Source: Mucilaginibacter lacusdianchii (GTDB lineage Bacteria > Bacteroidota > Bacteroidia > Sphingobacteriales > Sphingobacteriaceae). Taken from it: a DNA stretch of 64,000 bases. Within the stretch, counting starts at the first letter, position 1. Each line of letters begins with the position of its first letter. Where the stretch lies: the NCBI RefSeq assembly GCF_009770985.1, contig NZ_WSRW01000003.1, forward strand, positions 419,275 through 483,274, written 5' to 3'. Positions 21,160 through 30,369 of this stretch are shown here, piece after piece. The translations under genes were made by a program, and so were the position numbers. A model generated the notes under the pieces. That model had not been told where the DNA came from. It did not search any database and was given only the letters and a program-made list of their open reading frames with translations.

Positions 21160-21166
21160 GCATTAA

Positions 21167-22024
21167 TTATCCCTCATTGTCCGGATAATCCGCACCTAAA
21201 GAAAGTTCTTTCCAGTCGGTAAAATTCTTTTGCAGCATATCAAGTTTTTCCACAGCCATATCATATGCTATTTTACCTAGCAGTAAACGCAGGTGTGGTG
21301 TGCCATTTTCTACTGCCGTAATTATCGCCTCACAACCTCTAATGGGATCGCCTTTTTGCTTGCCGCTACCCGAAAGGCTGGTCTCCATGCGTTTGCCAAC
21401 GGTATCTTTATAATCGTCAAACTGGGTAGGCGTATCTATTCTGGAACGGCCTGCCCAATCGGTACGGAAAGGACCGGGTTCTACAATAAGCACTTTGATA
21501 CCCAATGGGGCCACTTCCTGTTGTAAAGACTCGGACAAGCCTTCTAAGGCAAACTTAGTAGCATGGTAGTAGCCGGTTGAAGTAAAACTTCTTAAACCAC
21601 CAATGGAGGAGAAGTTAACAATAGTACCGCTACGCCGGCTGCGCATGCCCGGCAACACTTCCTGAATCAGACGCACCAAGCCAAAAAAATTAGTTTCAAA
21701 CTGCTGCCGGATTTTATCTTCTTCGCCTTCTTCGATGCTGGTAAAATAACCGTAACCGGCGTTGTTTACCAGTACATCAATCTTTCCAAACCGGCTTTGC
21801 GCTTCGGCTACCGCAGATTGGACCTGGGCAGTGTCGGTTACATCCAAAGGTAAAACTAAGGTGCTTTCTGCAAAACCCTCGGCCAAATCTTTTACCTTAT
21901 CTTTATCACGTGCGGTGATGACTGCATTCCAGCCTCTTTGCAATACCAGTTTTACTAATTCCCTGCCAAAGCCAGTGGAACAACCGGTAATGAACCATAC
22001 CGGTTTATCTGTTGATGTTGTCAT
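21167..22024 (-). CDS. Short-chain dehydrogenase/reductase
   Basis: A 285-aa classical SDR with the cofactor motif FITGCSTGFG (residues 11-20), NNAGYGYF (87-94) and catalytic Ser140, Tyr153 and Lys157 (GYYHATK). The EPGPFRTDWAGRS stretch is common in SDRs annotated as general oxidoreductases. The protein is cytoplasmic. The next gene upstream on the same strand (the luciferase-like enzyme) ends about 100 nt before it, so co-transcription is possible but not certain. The substrate is unknown. Confidence 0.88.
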   Translation of the reverse strand: MTTSTDKPVWFITGCSTGFGRELVKLVLQRGWNAVITARDKDKVKDLAEGFAESTLVLPLDVTDTAQVQSAVAEAQSRFGKIDVLVNNAGYGYFTSIEEGEEDKIRQQFETNFFGLVRLIQEVLPGMRSRRSGTIVNFSSIGGLRSFTSTGYYHATKFALEGLSESLQQEVAPLGIKVLIVEPGPFRTDWAGRSRIDTPTQFDDYKDTVGKRMETSLSGSGKQKGDPIRGCEAIITAVENGTPHLRLLLGKIAYDMAVEKLDMLQKNFTDWKELSLGADYPDNEG

Positions 22025-22127
22025 GATACATATACAGTTGGCTTAATCAAATGTTGCAAAGTGTAGCTTTTCTAACAAGCTGTTTACAATTTAGCGCCAG
22101 TGTCACTTTCTCGGCTTCGTTAAAAAA

Positions 22128-23153
22128 TTATTCACTATCATCAAATTCGTTATTAATCTCACTCATAACTTCAGCAAACAATTTGATGGATTTGATGCGG
22201 TCTTCAATAGCGTAGGTAGTGGATACTACGATGAGCTCGTTCAGTTGTGTCTCTTTTAAAAATGTTTTTACCTGTGCCTTAACCTTTTGCTTACTACCAA
22301 CAAACGAGTATTTGAGCATCTGGTGTACAGAAGGATGTTTTAAAATGTCTCTCAAATCGTCAGTCATGTCGGTAGGCGGGTGCAGGGCCTGTGTATTTCC
22401 GGTTAACACGCCTACAAACATTCTAATTAAGGTGGTAAATAATCTTTCGGCTTCTTCATCGGTATCGGCAACAAATACATTTATACCGGCCATAGTATAC
22501 GGCTGATTCAAAGATTCTGACGGCTGAAATTCCTTTCGATAGATTTTTAAAGCCTCTAATAAATGAGTAGTTGCAAAGTGGCTGGCAAACGCATAAGGTA
22601 ACCCCTTGGATGCTGATAAATGCGCACTGTCTGTACTGGATCCTAATATGTATAAGGGCACGTTTGTGCCTTCGGCAATGGCTGCCCTCACTTTAGAACT
22701 TTGATTTGCTACAGAAAAGTAGTTTTCAATTTTATTAACTTCTTGCGGAAAAGACTGTGCCGCCCGCATAAAATCTGACCGGATAGCCTGGGCCGTATCC
22801 ATATCAGTGCCAGGTGCCCTGCCCAAACCCAAATCAATGCGGCCGGGATATAAGTGAGCCAGGGTGCCAAATTGTTCTGCTACTACCAACGGCGAGTGGT
22901 TAGGAAGCATTATACCGCCCGAGCCAACCCTTATACTATGCGTATTATCTGCCACATAGCCAATAAGCAATGATGGCGCATTGCTGCCGATATAAGCAGA
23001 ATTGTGATGCTCTGCAAACCAATAGCGTTTGTAACCTAAAGATTCTGCTTCTTTGGCTAAAGCCAGCGAATTATTCAGCGTTTGTTTAATTGTGCTTCCT
23101 TGCGGAACAAGTGCCAGTTCTAATATGGAATAAGCTATATTTTCTTTTTTCAC
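22128..23153 (-). CDS. Luciferase-like (LLM class) flavin-dependent oxidoreductase
   Basis: This 341-aa protein has the bacterial-luciferase TIM-barrel fold. Family blocks include YWFAEHHNSAYIGSNAPSLLIG and RIDLGLGRAPGTD, both typical of the single-chain LLM group that uses FMNH2/F420-type flavins. The start codon is GTG (MKKENIAYSILELALVPQG). A 9-bp hairpin lies in the presumed leader. The substrate is unknown; members are usually annotated as monooxygenases or alkanal-oxidising enzymes without experimental proof. Confidence 0.88.
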   Translation of the reverse strand: MKKENIAYSILELALVPQGSTIKQTLNNSLALAKEAESLGYKRYWFAEHHNSAYIGSNAPSLLIGYVADNTHSIRVGSGGIMLPNHSPLVVAEQFGTLAHLYPGRIDLGLGRAPGTDMDTAQAIRSDFMRAAQSFPQEVNKIENYFSVANQSSKVRAAIAEGTNVPLYILGSSTDSAHLSASKGLPYAFASHFATTHLLEALKIYRKEFQPSESLNQPYTMAGINVFVADTDEEAERLFTTLIRMFVGVLTGNTQALHPPTDMTDDLRDILKHPSVHQMLKYSFVGSKQKVKAQVKTFLKETQLNELIVVSTTYAIEDRIKSIKLFAEVMSEINNEFDDSE

Positions 23154-23734
23154 GTTGATTGTAAGATATGGTCAATTGGCAAGCCGGAAATAGTCCAGCT
23201 TGCCAAACAAGGCTTTAAACCTCATCAATACAAATTTAGCAACCTTCTTCTCGCTCCGTCCAAGCGAAGCGTTATCTCAGTGTAATAAAATGAATTGCAT
23301 ACCTACTAAGCCCCGGTGCAAATAGTAGCGAAGCGAAGTATTTAAGGTTTCCTGCTTTATAGTTTTCCAATCATGCAATAATAAAAATCAGCTATCAGCC
23401 ATGTAAGGCAATTCGCCAGTTAGTAGTAATTTAAATAATCTTGTCTAGATAAACACATGGAACCAGTTCTGTAGGGCATTAAAACCGAAGTTTAGTCAAA
23501 GGCTCAACTGTGTAAGGCCGCGCTAAATTTAAAATTGAAGTGTATCATCCGGGGCCGAAAAAGCGTGCACTTCAATTTTTCTTACCCCAACAAGGAGTAA
23601 ACGATAATTCTGCGTAACATTTGCTGAATTTCTCAAGTATAATTGCCTGCTACGAAAACACTTCAACCGTTTCAAAATATGCTGTGGGCTAGAAATGAGA
23701 GATATTTTAAGTTACCGGTGAAGTTAATTTGCAG
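23154..23734. other. Divergent intergenic region of about 580 nt
   Basis: No credible ORF is seen. The region contains a 9-bp hairpin near the LLM gene (23176-23206, arms TTGGCAAGC/GCTTGCCAA) and a terminator-like hairpin at 23531-23580 that serves no visible gene. It must also hold the promoters of the flavin enzyme and the histidine kinase. Confidence 0.5.
23531..23583 (+). terminator. Orphan terminator-like hairpin
   Basis: A 12-bp stem AAAATTGAAGTG / CACTTCAATTTT with a 25-nt loop is followed by TTCTT on the plus strand. There is no plus-strand gene upstream, because the nearest gene (the LLM enzyme) reads away. It could end a small RNA or be a leader structure. Confidence 0.45.
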
Positions 23735-25369
23735 ATGCTTATGCTAGATATCCCCGTTTCTCGTGCTCATAATGTCGACAAAGCGCATACCCCTTTATGT
23801 GGTTCTGGTTGTAACCATACATTAAATTCTGCCTCCGACACAAATCGTCCAATTGCAGATTTTTTCAGTAAGCTTTTTGATACTGGCGATTTTCCGGCTC
23901 GATGGCATTGTGGTAACTGGACAGATTTTCATGGCTGGTTGTATATCCTATCAGATGTTGCGATCTGGCTAGCTTATTTTACCATCCCGGTTCTGTTATT
24001 GCGTATCATGATCAAGCGAAAAGATGTAGCTTTTAACGGCGTGATTTACCTTTTTTTGGCGTTTGTGCTTCTGTGCGGTTTAACGCATTTGATAGATGCG
24101 GTTATATTTTGGTGGCCAGCCTACCGGTTAAGTGCATTGTTGCGCCTCGCTACTGCCATCGTTTCCATCATTGCAGCTTACGCGTTAAGCCGTTCATTTC
24201 CTGCACTGCTAGGACTCCGATCGGTCAGAGAATTAAAACGGGAAATCGGTAAGCGAAAAAGAACAGAAGAGCGTTTGTCTGATAGCGAGTTTTTGTTATC
24301 GGAAGCGGGTCGGATTGCCCGAGTGGGCGGATGGGAATATGATCTTGTAACACGTAAGTACAGCTTATCTAAAACCGTTTATGAGATTTTAGAGATTCCG
24401 GCCGATTTCGACATTTATCAATACCATCCATTGTCTTACTACCCGGATCCGTTCCGCGGTCTTTTAGAAAAGGCCGCATTAGACGCTATTAAAACAGGAA
24501 CCAAGTGGGATATAGAAACACTCGCCATAACTACAAACAATAATAGCTTGTGGGTTCGACATATTGGAGAGCCTGTGTTTAATCAACAAGGGGAGGTTGT
24601 TAAAATTCGGGGAACACTAACCGATATCGACCAATACAAAAAGCACGAATTGGAATTAAGCCGGTTGCTAAAATCAACACAAGAAAAATCCGAACAGTTG
24701 AAAAAATTCAGCTATGTATTATCACATAACATTCGCAATCATACCAGTAATTTGGCTGCTCTAGCTGATTTAGCCGAAGTGGATAATTTAGATGAAGACA
24801 ACAAAGAAGTTATATTAAAAAGCAAGCAGGTTACGGGCACGCTAACAAAAACCTTGGACGACTTGGCTGAAGTTATAGAGGCTCAGCATACCAGTGTAGT
24901 TGAAGAAGTAGTTAACTTTGAAAGTGTAGCAGCAAAGGTATTGGATGGGCTGTCGTTAGCAATCAGTCAGGCTAATGCGCAAATATCGTTGTCTTTTGCG
25001 GTACCGGAAGTTCGCTTTTCTACCTTGTATCTGGATAGTGTTCTTAAACATTTACTGTCTAACGCCATTCGCTACCGTAATCCGGCGAGGGTTCTAAATA
25101 TAGAACTGAAATCTTTTTTGAATGATACCGGTCAAACAGTGCTGGAGTGTCGTGATAACGGATTGGGCATTAACCTTAATCAGAACGGTGCAAAGCTATT
25201 TAACCTGTATGCTACTTTTCATCCCTCTCTGAGCGCCAGAGGCGTTGGTTTGTTTTTGATCAAAGCACAAATAGAGTCGCAGGGCGGAGAAATTACTGTT
25301 AGAAGTAAGCTTGGTGAAGGAACTGTTTTTCAGGCGCTTTTTGGCGAAAAGGATGTATTAAATCCTTAA
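23735..25369 (+). CDS. Sensor histidine kinase with ethylene-receptor-like membrane domain
   Basis: A 544-aa hybrid of an N-terminal soluble stretch, a three-helix membrane domain (about 67-160), a PAS domain (about 180-290, with GRIARVGGWEYDL) and a histidine kinase core. The phospho-acceptor is His331 (FSYVLSHNIRNH), and the N box LLSNAIRYR and G boxes DNGLGI and GVGLFLIK are present. The membrane domain aligns without gaps to the plant ETR1 ethylene-binding domain. Asp74, Tyr81, Ile84, Pro85, Cys114 and His118 match ETR1 Asp25, Tyr32, Ile35, Pro36, Cys65 and His69, the residues around the copper and ethylene. No receiver domain is fused and no response regulator is adjacent. The start is taken as the ATG after an upstream TTG. 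Confidence 0.88.
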   Translation: MLMLDIPVSRAHNVDKAHTPLCGSGCNHTLNSASDTNRPIADFFSKLFDTGDFPARWHCGNWTDFHGWLYILSDVAIWLAYFTIPVLLLRIMIKRKDVAFNGVIYLFLAFVLLCGLTHLIDAVIFWWPAYRLSALLRLATAIVSIIAAYALSRSFPALLGLRSVRELKREIGKRKRTEERLSDSEFLLSEAGRIARVGGWEYDLVTRKYSLSKTVYEILEIPADFDIYQYHPLSYYPDPFRGLLEKAALDAIKTGTKWDIETLAITTNNNSLWVRHIGEPVFNQQGEVVKIRGTLTDIDQYKKHELELSRLLKSTQEKSEQLKKFSYVLSHNIRNHTSNLAALADLAEVDNLDEDNKEVILKSKQVTGTLTKTLDDLAEVIEAQHTSVVEEVVNFESVAAKVLDGLSLAISQANAQISLSFAVPEVRFSTLYLDSVLKHLLSNAIRYRNPARVLNIELKSFLNDTGQTVLECRDNGLGINLNQNGAKLFNLYATFHPSLSARGVGLFLIKAQIESQGGEITVRSKLGEGTVFQALFGEKDVLNP

Positions 25370-25607
25370 AACAGAGGAGTGGCACAGGCTAAAGTGAGCT
25401 TATTTGATGATTGAAATTTAAGGTTTTTTATTGGCATACCACTGAATTTAAAAGGCAAGCCAATAACTTACTTAAATCTTGTTAAGGGCAATGTTGAATC
25501 CGTTTTATTTTGGGTAATTATTGCTTAGCGTAAACTTTGGGAATTTCTTCTCTTGATTAAGCCAACGGACTGAAGCAGCTTATAGCTACCCCTGCACTGA
25601 CCTAAGG

Positions 25608-26234
25608 TTAAAGCTCACGGTAATAAAACGCTTCTAAAAACTTTACATAACCTGCACCGTCAGCTTTGTTCGGTTTAAATTCTTTGATAACGCCGCCAAG
25701 TTGCAGTTTGGTTTCCGGAAGCTTTTCTTTGCCATGGGTATGGGCCACAAAAAATGTATCTGATGTTTGTTCATCATAAATTTCGTAAACATCATAGCGG
25801 TCAATGATCGGTATCATTGACATGGTCATTACACTTCCGGCAAATATGGGAATCATAATAAATCCTTTAAATTCACTTTTAGCATCAATGCGCCTGGGAA
25901 CGCCGGTCATTACGGCACTGGACGATACTTCGGCTTGGGTCGCTGCTTGTGCAGGGGTAAGAAATATCGGATAATATTGTTCAAACGCCGTCTTTAATTC
26001 GGGCGAAAGTGAGTAAAGCACCTGTTCGCGGGCAACTGGAGTTAAGTCTAGTACCGACATGGATAAAAAAACCGACATCTGTTGCTTGTCGGCATATACG
26101 CCCGCTACTTTACCAAGCTCTGCTTTTGTAACGATGCCATCATTTGCCTTGGTAGCTAGATTAAAAAAATGTCCGCCATTGTCTAATATAACCAGGGCAT
26201 CATCTGTACTTTTAAAGGGAACTATTTGCTGCAT
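25608..26234 (-). CDS. Unrecognised 208-aa cytoplasmic protein
   Basis: I do not recognise a family. The 208-aa protein has no signal peptide. It contains a short hydrophobic stretch (FKGFIMIPIFAGSVMTMSMIPII, about 120-143) that is more like a buried core than a membrane helix, and an alternating C-terminal beta-rich part. The N-terminus (IVPFKSTDDALVILDNGGHFFNLA) resembles a compact alpha/beta domain. It is divergent from an Hsp70-like gene with about 170 nt between the starts, which suggests a shared regulatory region or linked function. Confidence 0.65.
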   Translation of the reverse strand: MQQIVPFKSTDDALVILDNGGHFFNLATKANDGIVTKAELGKVAGVYADKQQMSVFLSMSVLDLTPVAREQVLYSLSPELKTAFEQYYPIFLTPAQAATQAEVSSSAVMTGVPRRIDAKSEFKGFIMIPIFAGSVMTMSMIPIIDRYDVYEIYDEQTSDTFFVAHTHGKEKLPETKLQLGGVIKEFKPNKADGAGYVKFLEAFYYREL

Positions 26235-26402
26235 GAGTTGGATTTGTCAGCGTAATTTAGAAAAGTTTCGGCACATTCGGTCAGCTTAAGCTTTTGTACG
26301 AATAGTTGATTTTGCAATTATCCTTTATTCATTTTATTCTTAAGCTAATTTTAACTACTTTCGCCGCCCTTTAAAAATTTAAGGTTGTTGCAAACACGGT
26401 AT

Positions 26403-27671
26403 ATGGATAAGTTTTTATACGGAATTGATTTCGGTACTACCAACTCGGCTTTGGCTATTTACAACGAAGAATCTAGGGAAATTGCGCATACCATCATTAT
26501 CCCTTCGCTTATTTACTTTTATGAACAGCGCAATTCGGACGGTACGCCCAATTTTGTTGTAGGTGAAGAAGCCATCTCGGCTTATTTGAATGAGGGTATG
26601 AAAGGGCGCTTCATCAAGTCGGTTAAACAAGTTTTATCACGATCTAGCTTTACAGAAACCCGTATTCAAAACAAAAGGTATACCGCAGCCGATTTGGTGG
26701 CTATTATTTTGAAGGAGTTGAAAGGCAGGGCGGATAGTTTAATTGGGGAAAACTGTCAAAAAGCAATCATTGGCAGACCTGTTTTTTTTGACGATGATAA
26801 TGTGCAGAAGGATACATTGGCACAAACTCGCCTAAGCAAGGCTGCCGAACTTGCCGGTTTCAACGAAGTTCGCTTTCAGTTTGAACCCATCGGCGCTGCC
26901 TTTGCTTATGAAAGAACCTTAAGTAAAAAAGAAAACGTATTGGTGGCCGATTTGGGCGGCGGTACAACAGATTTTACTTACTTAGTGCTAAATCCGGAGA
27001 AGGCCAATAGCAAAAACCGCAAAAGTGACATGATGGCTACAGGTGGCATTTATATTGGCGGCGACAGTTTGGATGCAGCGTTTATGTGGGAGCGTGGGAC
27101 GCCTTACTTTGGCAAGCATACACAGTATGAGGCTACATCGGGTAAGCGGCTAACGGTACCCAAATCACTGTTTGCCAACATATGCTCGTGGGAACAAATG
27201 AACTTTTTTAACGGGCCGCGTATCAAAAAGGATATTGAAGACTACTACTATTTTTCGGGTAAAAACCGAAAGTTTAAAAACCTGCTTACGCTTATTGAAA
27301 ATAACTTAGGCTATTCGGTATTCAGATCCATCGAAAATACAAAGATCACGCTCTCGGGTGCAAACATGGCCCGGTTCAGTTATCAGGAAATGGACATTGA
27401 AATAGATGAGGAAATATCTTTGCCGGATTATGAGCAGATCATCGCTAAAGATGTAAACCGAATTGCCAACTACCTAGATCAGTTCCTGTTACAACACCAT
27501 ATAGAACCTACAAACATCGACAGTCTTTTTCTGACTGGCGGTACATCTTTGGTGGGTAGTATCCAAAAGTTATTTAAGGAGCGGTTTCCGCATGTGAACC
27601 TGAATTCGGGCGATAATTTTAAAAGTGTAGCGACAGGATTGGCCTACAGCGGTTACCTGTTTGAAAAGTAA
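26403..27671 (+). CDS. Hsp70-family (YegD/DnaK-like ATPase domain) protein
   Basis: A 422-aa actin-fold ATPase. Phosphate-binding loop 1 is YGIDFGTTNSALAIYN (residues 5-20), loop 2 is VADLGGGTTDFTYL, and LTGGTSLVGSIQKLF is the adenosine motif. The protein ends after the nucleotide-binding domain, so it lacks the DnaK substrate-binding domain, as in YegD-type proteins. The start is placed at MDKFLYGIDF; six residues upstream are possible but unlikely. A chaperone-like or regulatory role is inferred. It is divergent from the unrecognised 208-aa gene. Confidence 0.88.
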   Translation: MDKFLYGIDFGTTNSALAIYNEESREIAHTIIIPSLIYFYEQRNSDGTPNFVVGEEAISAYLNEGMKGRFIKSVKQVLSRSSFTETRIQNKRYTAADLVAIILKELKGRADSLIGENCQKAIIGRPVFFDDDNVQKDTLAQTRLSKAAELAGFNEVRFQFEPIGAAFAYERTLSKKENVLVADLGGGTTDFTYLVLNPEKANSKNRKSDMMATGGIYIGGDSLDAAFMWERGTPYFGKHTQYEATSGKRLTVPKSLFANICSWEQMNFFNGPRIKKDIEDYYYFSGKNRKFKNLLTLIENNLGYSVFRSIENTKITLSGANMARFSYQEMDIEIDEEISLPDYEQIIAKDVNRIANYLDQFLLQHHIEPTNIDSLFLTGGTSLVGSIQKLFKERFPHVNLNSGDNFKSVATGLAYSGYLFEK

Positions 27672-27791
27672 AAAGGTTGTTTAGATCTCACATTTCATTT
27701 ATCTGTTCAAATTTTAAAAATTAAGGTATAAATGATATCGTCAAGCTTTAATTGAGCAGTACTGTAACTAATTGGTTCGAACTTGCATCTT

Positions 27792-30248
27792 ATGGTTATG
27801 GTATCACAACGAGTATTATTTTTAACCTTATTTACAATGTTGCTATGCAAGTGGACTTACGCACAAACTCATAATAGCAAAATATCCGGTTTAATACTAG
27901 ATGATACCAAAAAGCCGCTCGACGGCGCAACAGTGATATTACTTGCTGCAAAAGATTCGGCAGTGGTAAACACACAACTGTCTAATGCAGATGGTACTTT
28001 CAGCTTTTCAGACGTTAAAAATAATACTTACTTAATCAAGGTAACTTACATTGGTTATCGTAATTACCGTAGCGCCGATGTAATTGTCAGTCAGCAACAA
28101 GCGGTTAATCTGCCTGCCATTATTTTACAGCCTGCAGGAAAAGCATTAAAAGAAGTAGCCGTTACCGGGCAAAAAGCTTATATACAGCAAAAAGTTGACC
28201 GTACAGTGGTTAACGTTGGCGCTTTGATATCAAACACCGGAGCTAATGCTTTAGAAGTACTGGCCAAAACGCCCGGCGTGCAGGTAGACGCCGATGGAAA
28301 TATTACTTTTAAAGGTAAAAGCGGTGTGTTGGTGATGATAGATGACAAGCCAACTTACCTTTCTGCCGCAAATCTGGTAACTTACTTGCGCTCATTACCT
28401 TCTACTGCGTTAGACCAGATAGAATTGATGGACAATCCACCAGCTAAGTACGACGCCGCCGGTAATGCAGGTGTTATCAACATTAAAACCAAAAAGAATT
28501 CTCTCAAAGGTTTAAATGCCACTGTATCGGCTAATTACGGGCAAGGGTTTTACGGCCGTACAAACGAGAGTCTGAACTTTAATTACCGTATCAATAAAGT
28601 TAACCTGTTTGCCAACGTTTCTTATAACAAACAGCGTACTTTCAGAAGGCTGGCGATTGATCGTATTTATTTAGACGAAAGCGGAAATCAGGCTTCTTCT
28701 TTACAAGATATATCTTATTTCAGGCCCAGAAGCAATAGCACAAACATCAAGGCGGGCATGGATTTTTACCTGTCAAAGAAAACCACCTGGGGTATAGTGT
28801 TTACCGGTAACATATCACCCGATCATGACAGCAGTCCGGTTTATAGTTTGCTATATAATCGTAACGGCCAGTTAGATTCTTCAGTCACTACATTTAATAC
28901 CTCTAAAAACAAGTTTAATAGTAAGGGTATCAACATGAACTATACGCATAAGTATGATAGTACCGGCAGACAGCTTACTTTTGATTTAGATTACATTCGT
29001 AATAAATCGGGTAGCAACCAGTTGTTTATGAATGATACTTTTTTGCCGGATAACACTTTAATTCTGACCCAGGTCATACGCAGTGACCTACCGTCAATTA
29101 TTAATATCTATGCGGCAAAGGCAGACTATACCCAGCCGCTTAAAGGCAAAGCTAAGCTGGAAGCGGGTGTGAAAAGCAGCTATGTAAATACCGATAATGC
29201 AGCTAACTATTTTAACGTTATTAATGATGTAAGCACTATTGATTATAACAATACCAACCGGTTTTTATATAAAGAAAATATCAATGCGGCTTACCTGAAT
29301 TTCAACAAAACCTTTAAACGATTTTCTATACAAACAGGCTTGCGGGCAGAAAATACAAACGGTAATGGTCATCAGCTGGGTAATAGTCAAAGGCGCGATT
29401 CATCTTTTGTAAAGCATTATATCAACCTTTTTCCAACAGCGTATCTTTCTTACAACCTGGATACGGCGGGGCACCATGTGCTGGTTGCTTCATACGGCCG
29501 ACGCATAGGCCGGCCCAATTATGGTAGTCTGAACCCTTTTACCTTTTTTGTAGATAAGTTTACTTATTTTTCAGGTAATCCTTTCCTCCGGTCAGAGTTT
29601 ACCAATAATTATAAGCTGGCTTACAGTTTTAAAAGTCTTTTAACCATAGCAGCCACTTATAACTACACCACCGATGTGCAGGGAGAAACCATTCGTAAAG
29701 AAGGCAATATTTTCGTTAGTACCACTGGCAACATCGGTAAGCAAAAAGTGCTGAACTTTTCGGCCAATACCAATTTTCAGCTAACTAAGTGGTGGTCGGT
29801 TAATTTATATGCCGAGGTGTTCAATAACACCTACCAAGGGGCCTTTTATACCGGTTACCTTAACCAGTCTAAAACAACATTTAGCATGAATGGTAACCAA
29901 CAATTTACTATATCAAAAAACTGGAGTGCCGAGTTAAGCGGTTGGTATAGCAGTGGTGGTACCTACGGCCAATTTATATCCATACCTACCGGTATGCTAA
30001 ATGCTGCATTGCAGAAAAAGATATTGAACAACAAGGGCTCTATAAAATTAAACGTTCAGGATGTTCTACGTACTTTCAGCCCAAGCGGTACCATAACTAA
30101 CATAGCCGGAGCTACAGCAACTTACCGCAACTTTTCAGATACGCAGGTAGCCACACTAGCATTTACCTACAATTTTGGCAAATTAACAAACAGCGTTTCA
30201 AAACGGGAAACCGGTGGTGCAGAAAGCGAAAAGGGCAGAGCTCATTAG
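27792..30248 (+). CDS. TonB-type outer-membrane beta-barrel protein
   Basis: An 818-aa outer-membrane protein with a signal peptide (MVMVSQRVLFLTLFTMLLCKWTYAQ), a carboxypeptidase-regulatory-like domain (about 28-115, ISGLILDDTKKPLDGATVILL), a plug-like domain (about 125-230, TVVNVGALISNTGANALEVLAKTPGVQVD) and an OMP_b-brl_3-type barrel. It is not a SusC: it is shorter and has no SusD partner. The ATG is preferred over a TTG nine bases upstream. The transported ligand is unknown. It is convergent with the AsmA-like gene; two weak hairpins in the 120-nt gap could terminate transcription. Confidence 0.9.
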   Translation: MVMVSQRVLFLTLFTMLLCKWTYAQTHNSKISGLILDDTKKPLDGATVILLAAKDSAVVNTQLSNADGTFSFSDVKNNTYLIKVTYIGYRNYRSADVIVSQQQAVNLPAIILQPAGKALKEVAVTGQKAYIQQKVDRTVVNVGALISNTGANALEVLAKTPGVQVDADGNITFKGKSGVLVMIDDKPTYLSAANLVTYLRSLPSTALDQIELMDNPPAKYDAAGNAGVINIKTKKNSLKGLNATVSANYGQGFYGRTNESLNFNYRINKVNLFANVSYNKQRTFRRLAIDRIYLDESGNQASSLQDISYFRPRSNSTNIKAGMDFYLSKKTTWGIVFTGNISPDHDSSPVYSLLYNRNGQLDSSVTTFNTSKNKFNSKGINMNYTHKYDSTGRQLTFDLDYIRNKSGSNQLFMNDTFLPDNTLILTQVIRSDLPSIINIYAAKADYTQPLKGKAKLEAGVKSSYVNTDNAANYFNVINDVSTIDYNNTNRFLYKENINAAYLNFNKTFKRFSIQTGLRAENTNGNGHQLGNSQRRDSSFVKHYINLFPTAYLSYNLDTAGHHVLVASYGRRIGRPNYGSLNPFTFFVDKFTYFSGNPFLRSEFTNNYKLAYSFKSLLTIAATYNYTTDVQGETIRKEGNIFVSTTGNIGKQKVLNFSANTNFQLTKWWSVNLYAEVFNNTYQGAFYTGYLNQSKTTFSMNGNQQFTISKNWSAELSGWYSSGGTYGQFISIPTGMLNAALQKKILNNKGSIKLNVQDVLRTFSPSGTITNIAGATATYRNFSDTQVATLAFTYNFGKLTNSVSKRETGGAESEKGRAH

Positions 30249-30369
30249 TGAAACGTGGTTTGTAATTTTATGAAGTTTTCTCTGTCTGCTAACTCAACTA
30301 TATCGTAAAAGGGTGTAATATTAAGATGTTTTTAATATTGCATAAGTGATAACCTTATGTCGGATGTTA

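Noticed and set aside
30310..30360. Two small hairpins between the convergent TonB-barrel and AsmA-like genes
   Set aside because: Stems are 6-8 bp, A/T-rich and without a U-run, so they are not convincing terminators.
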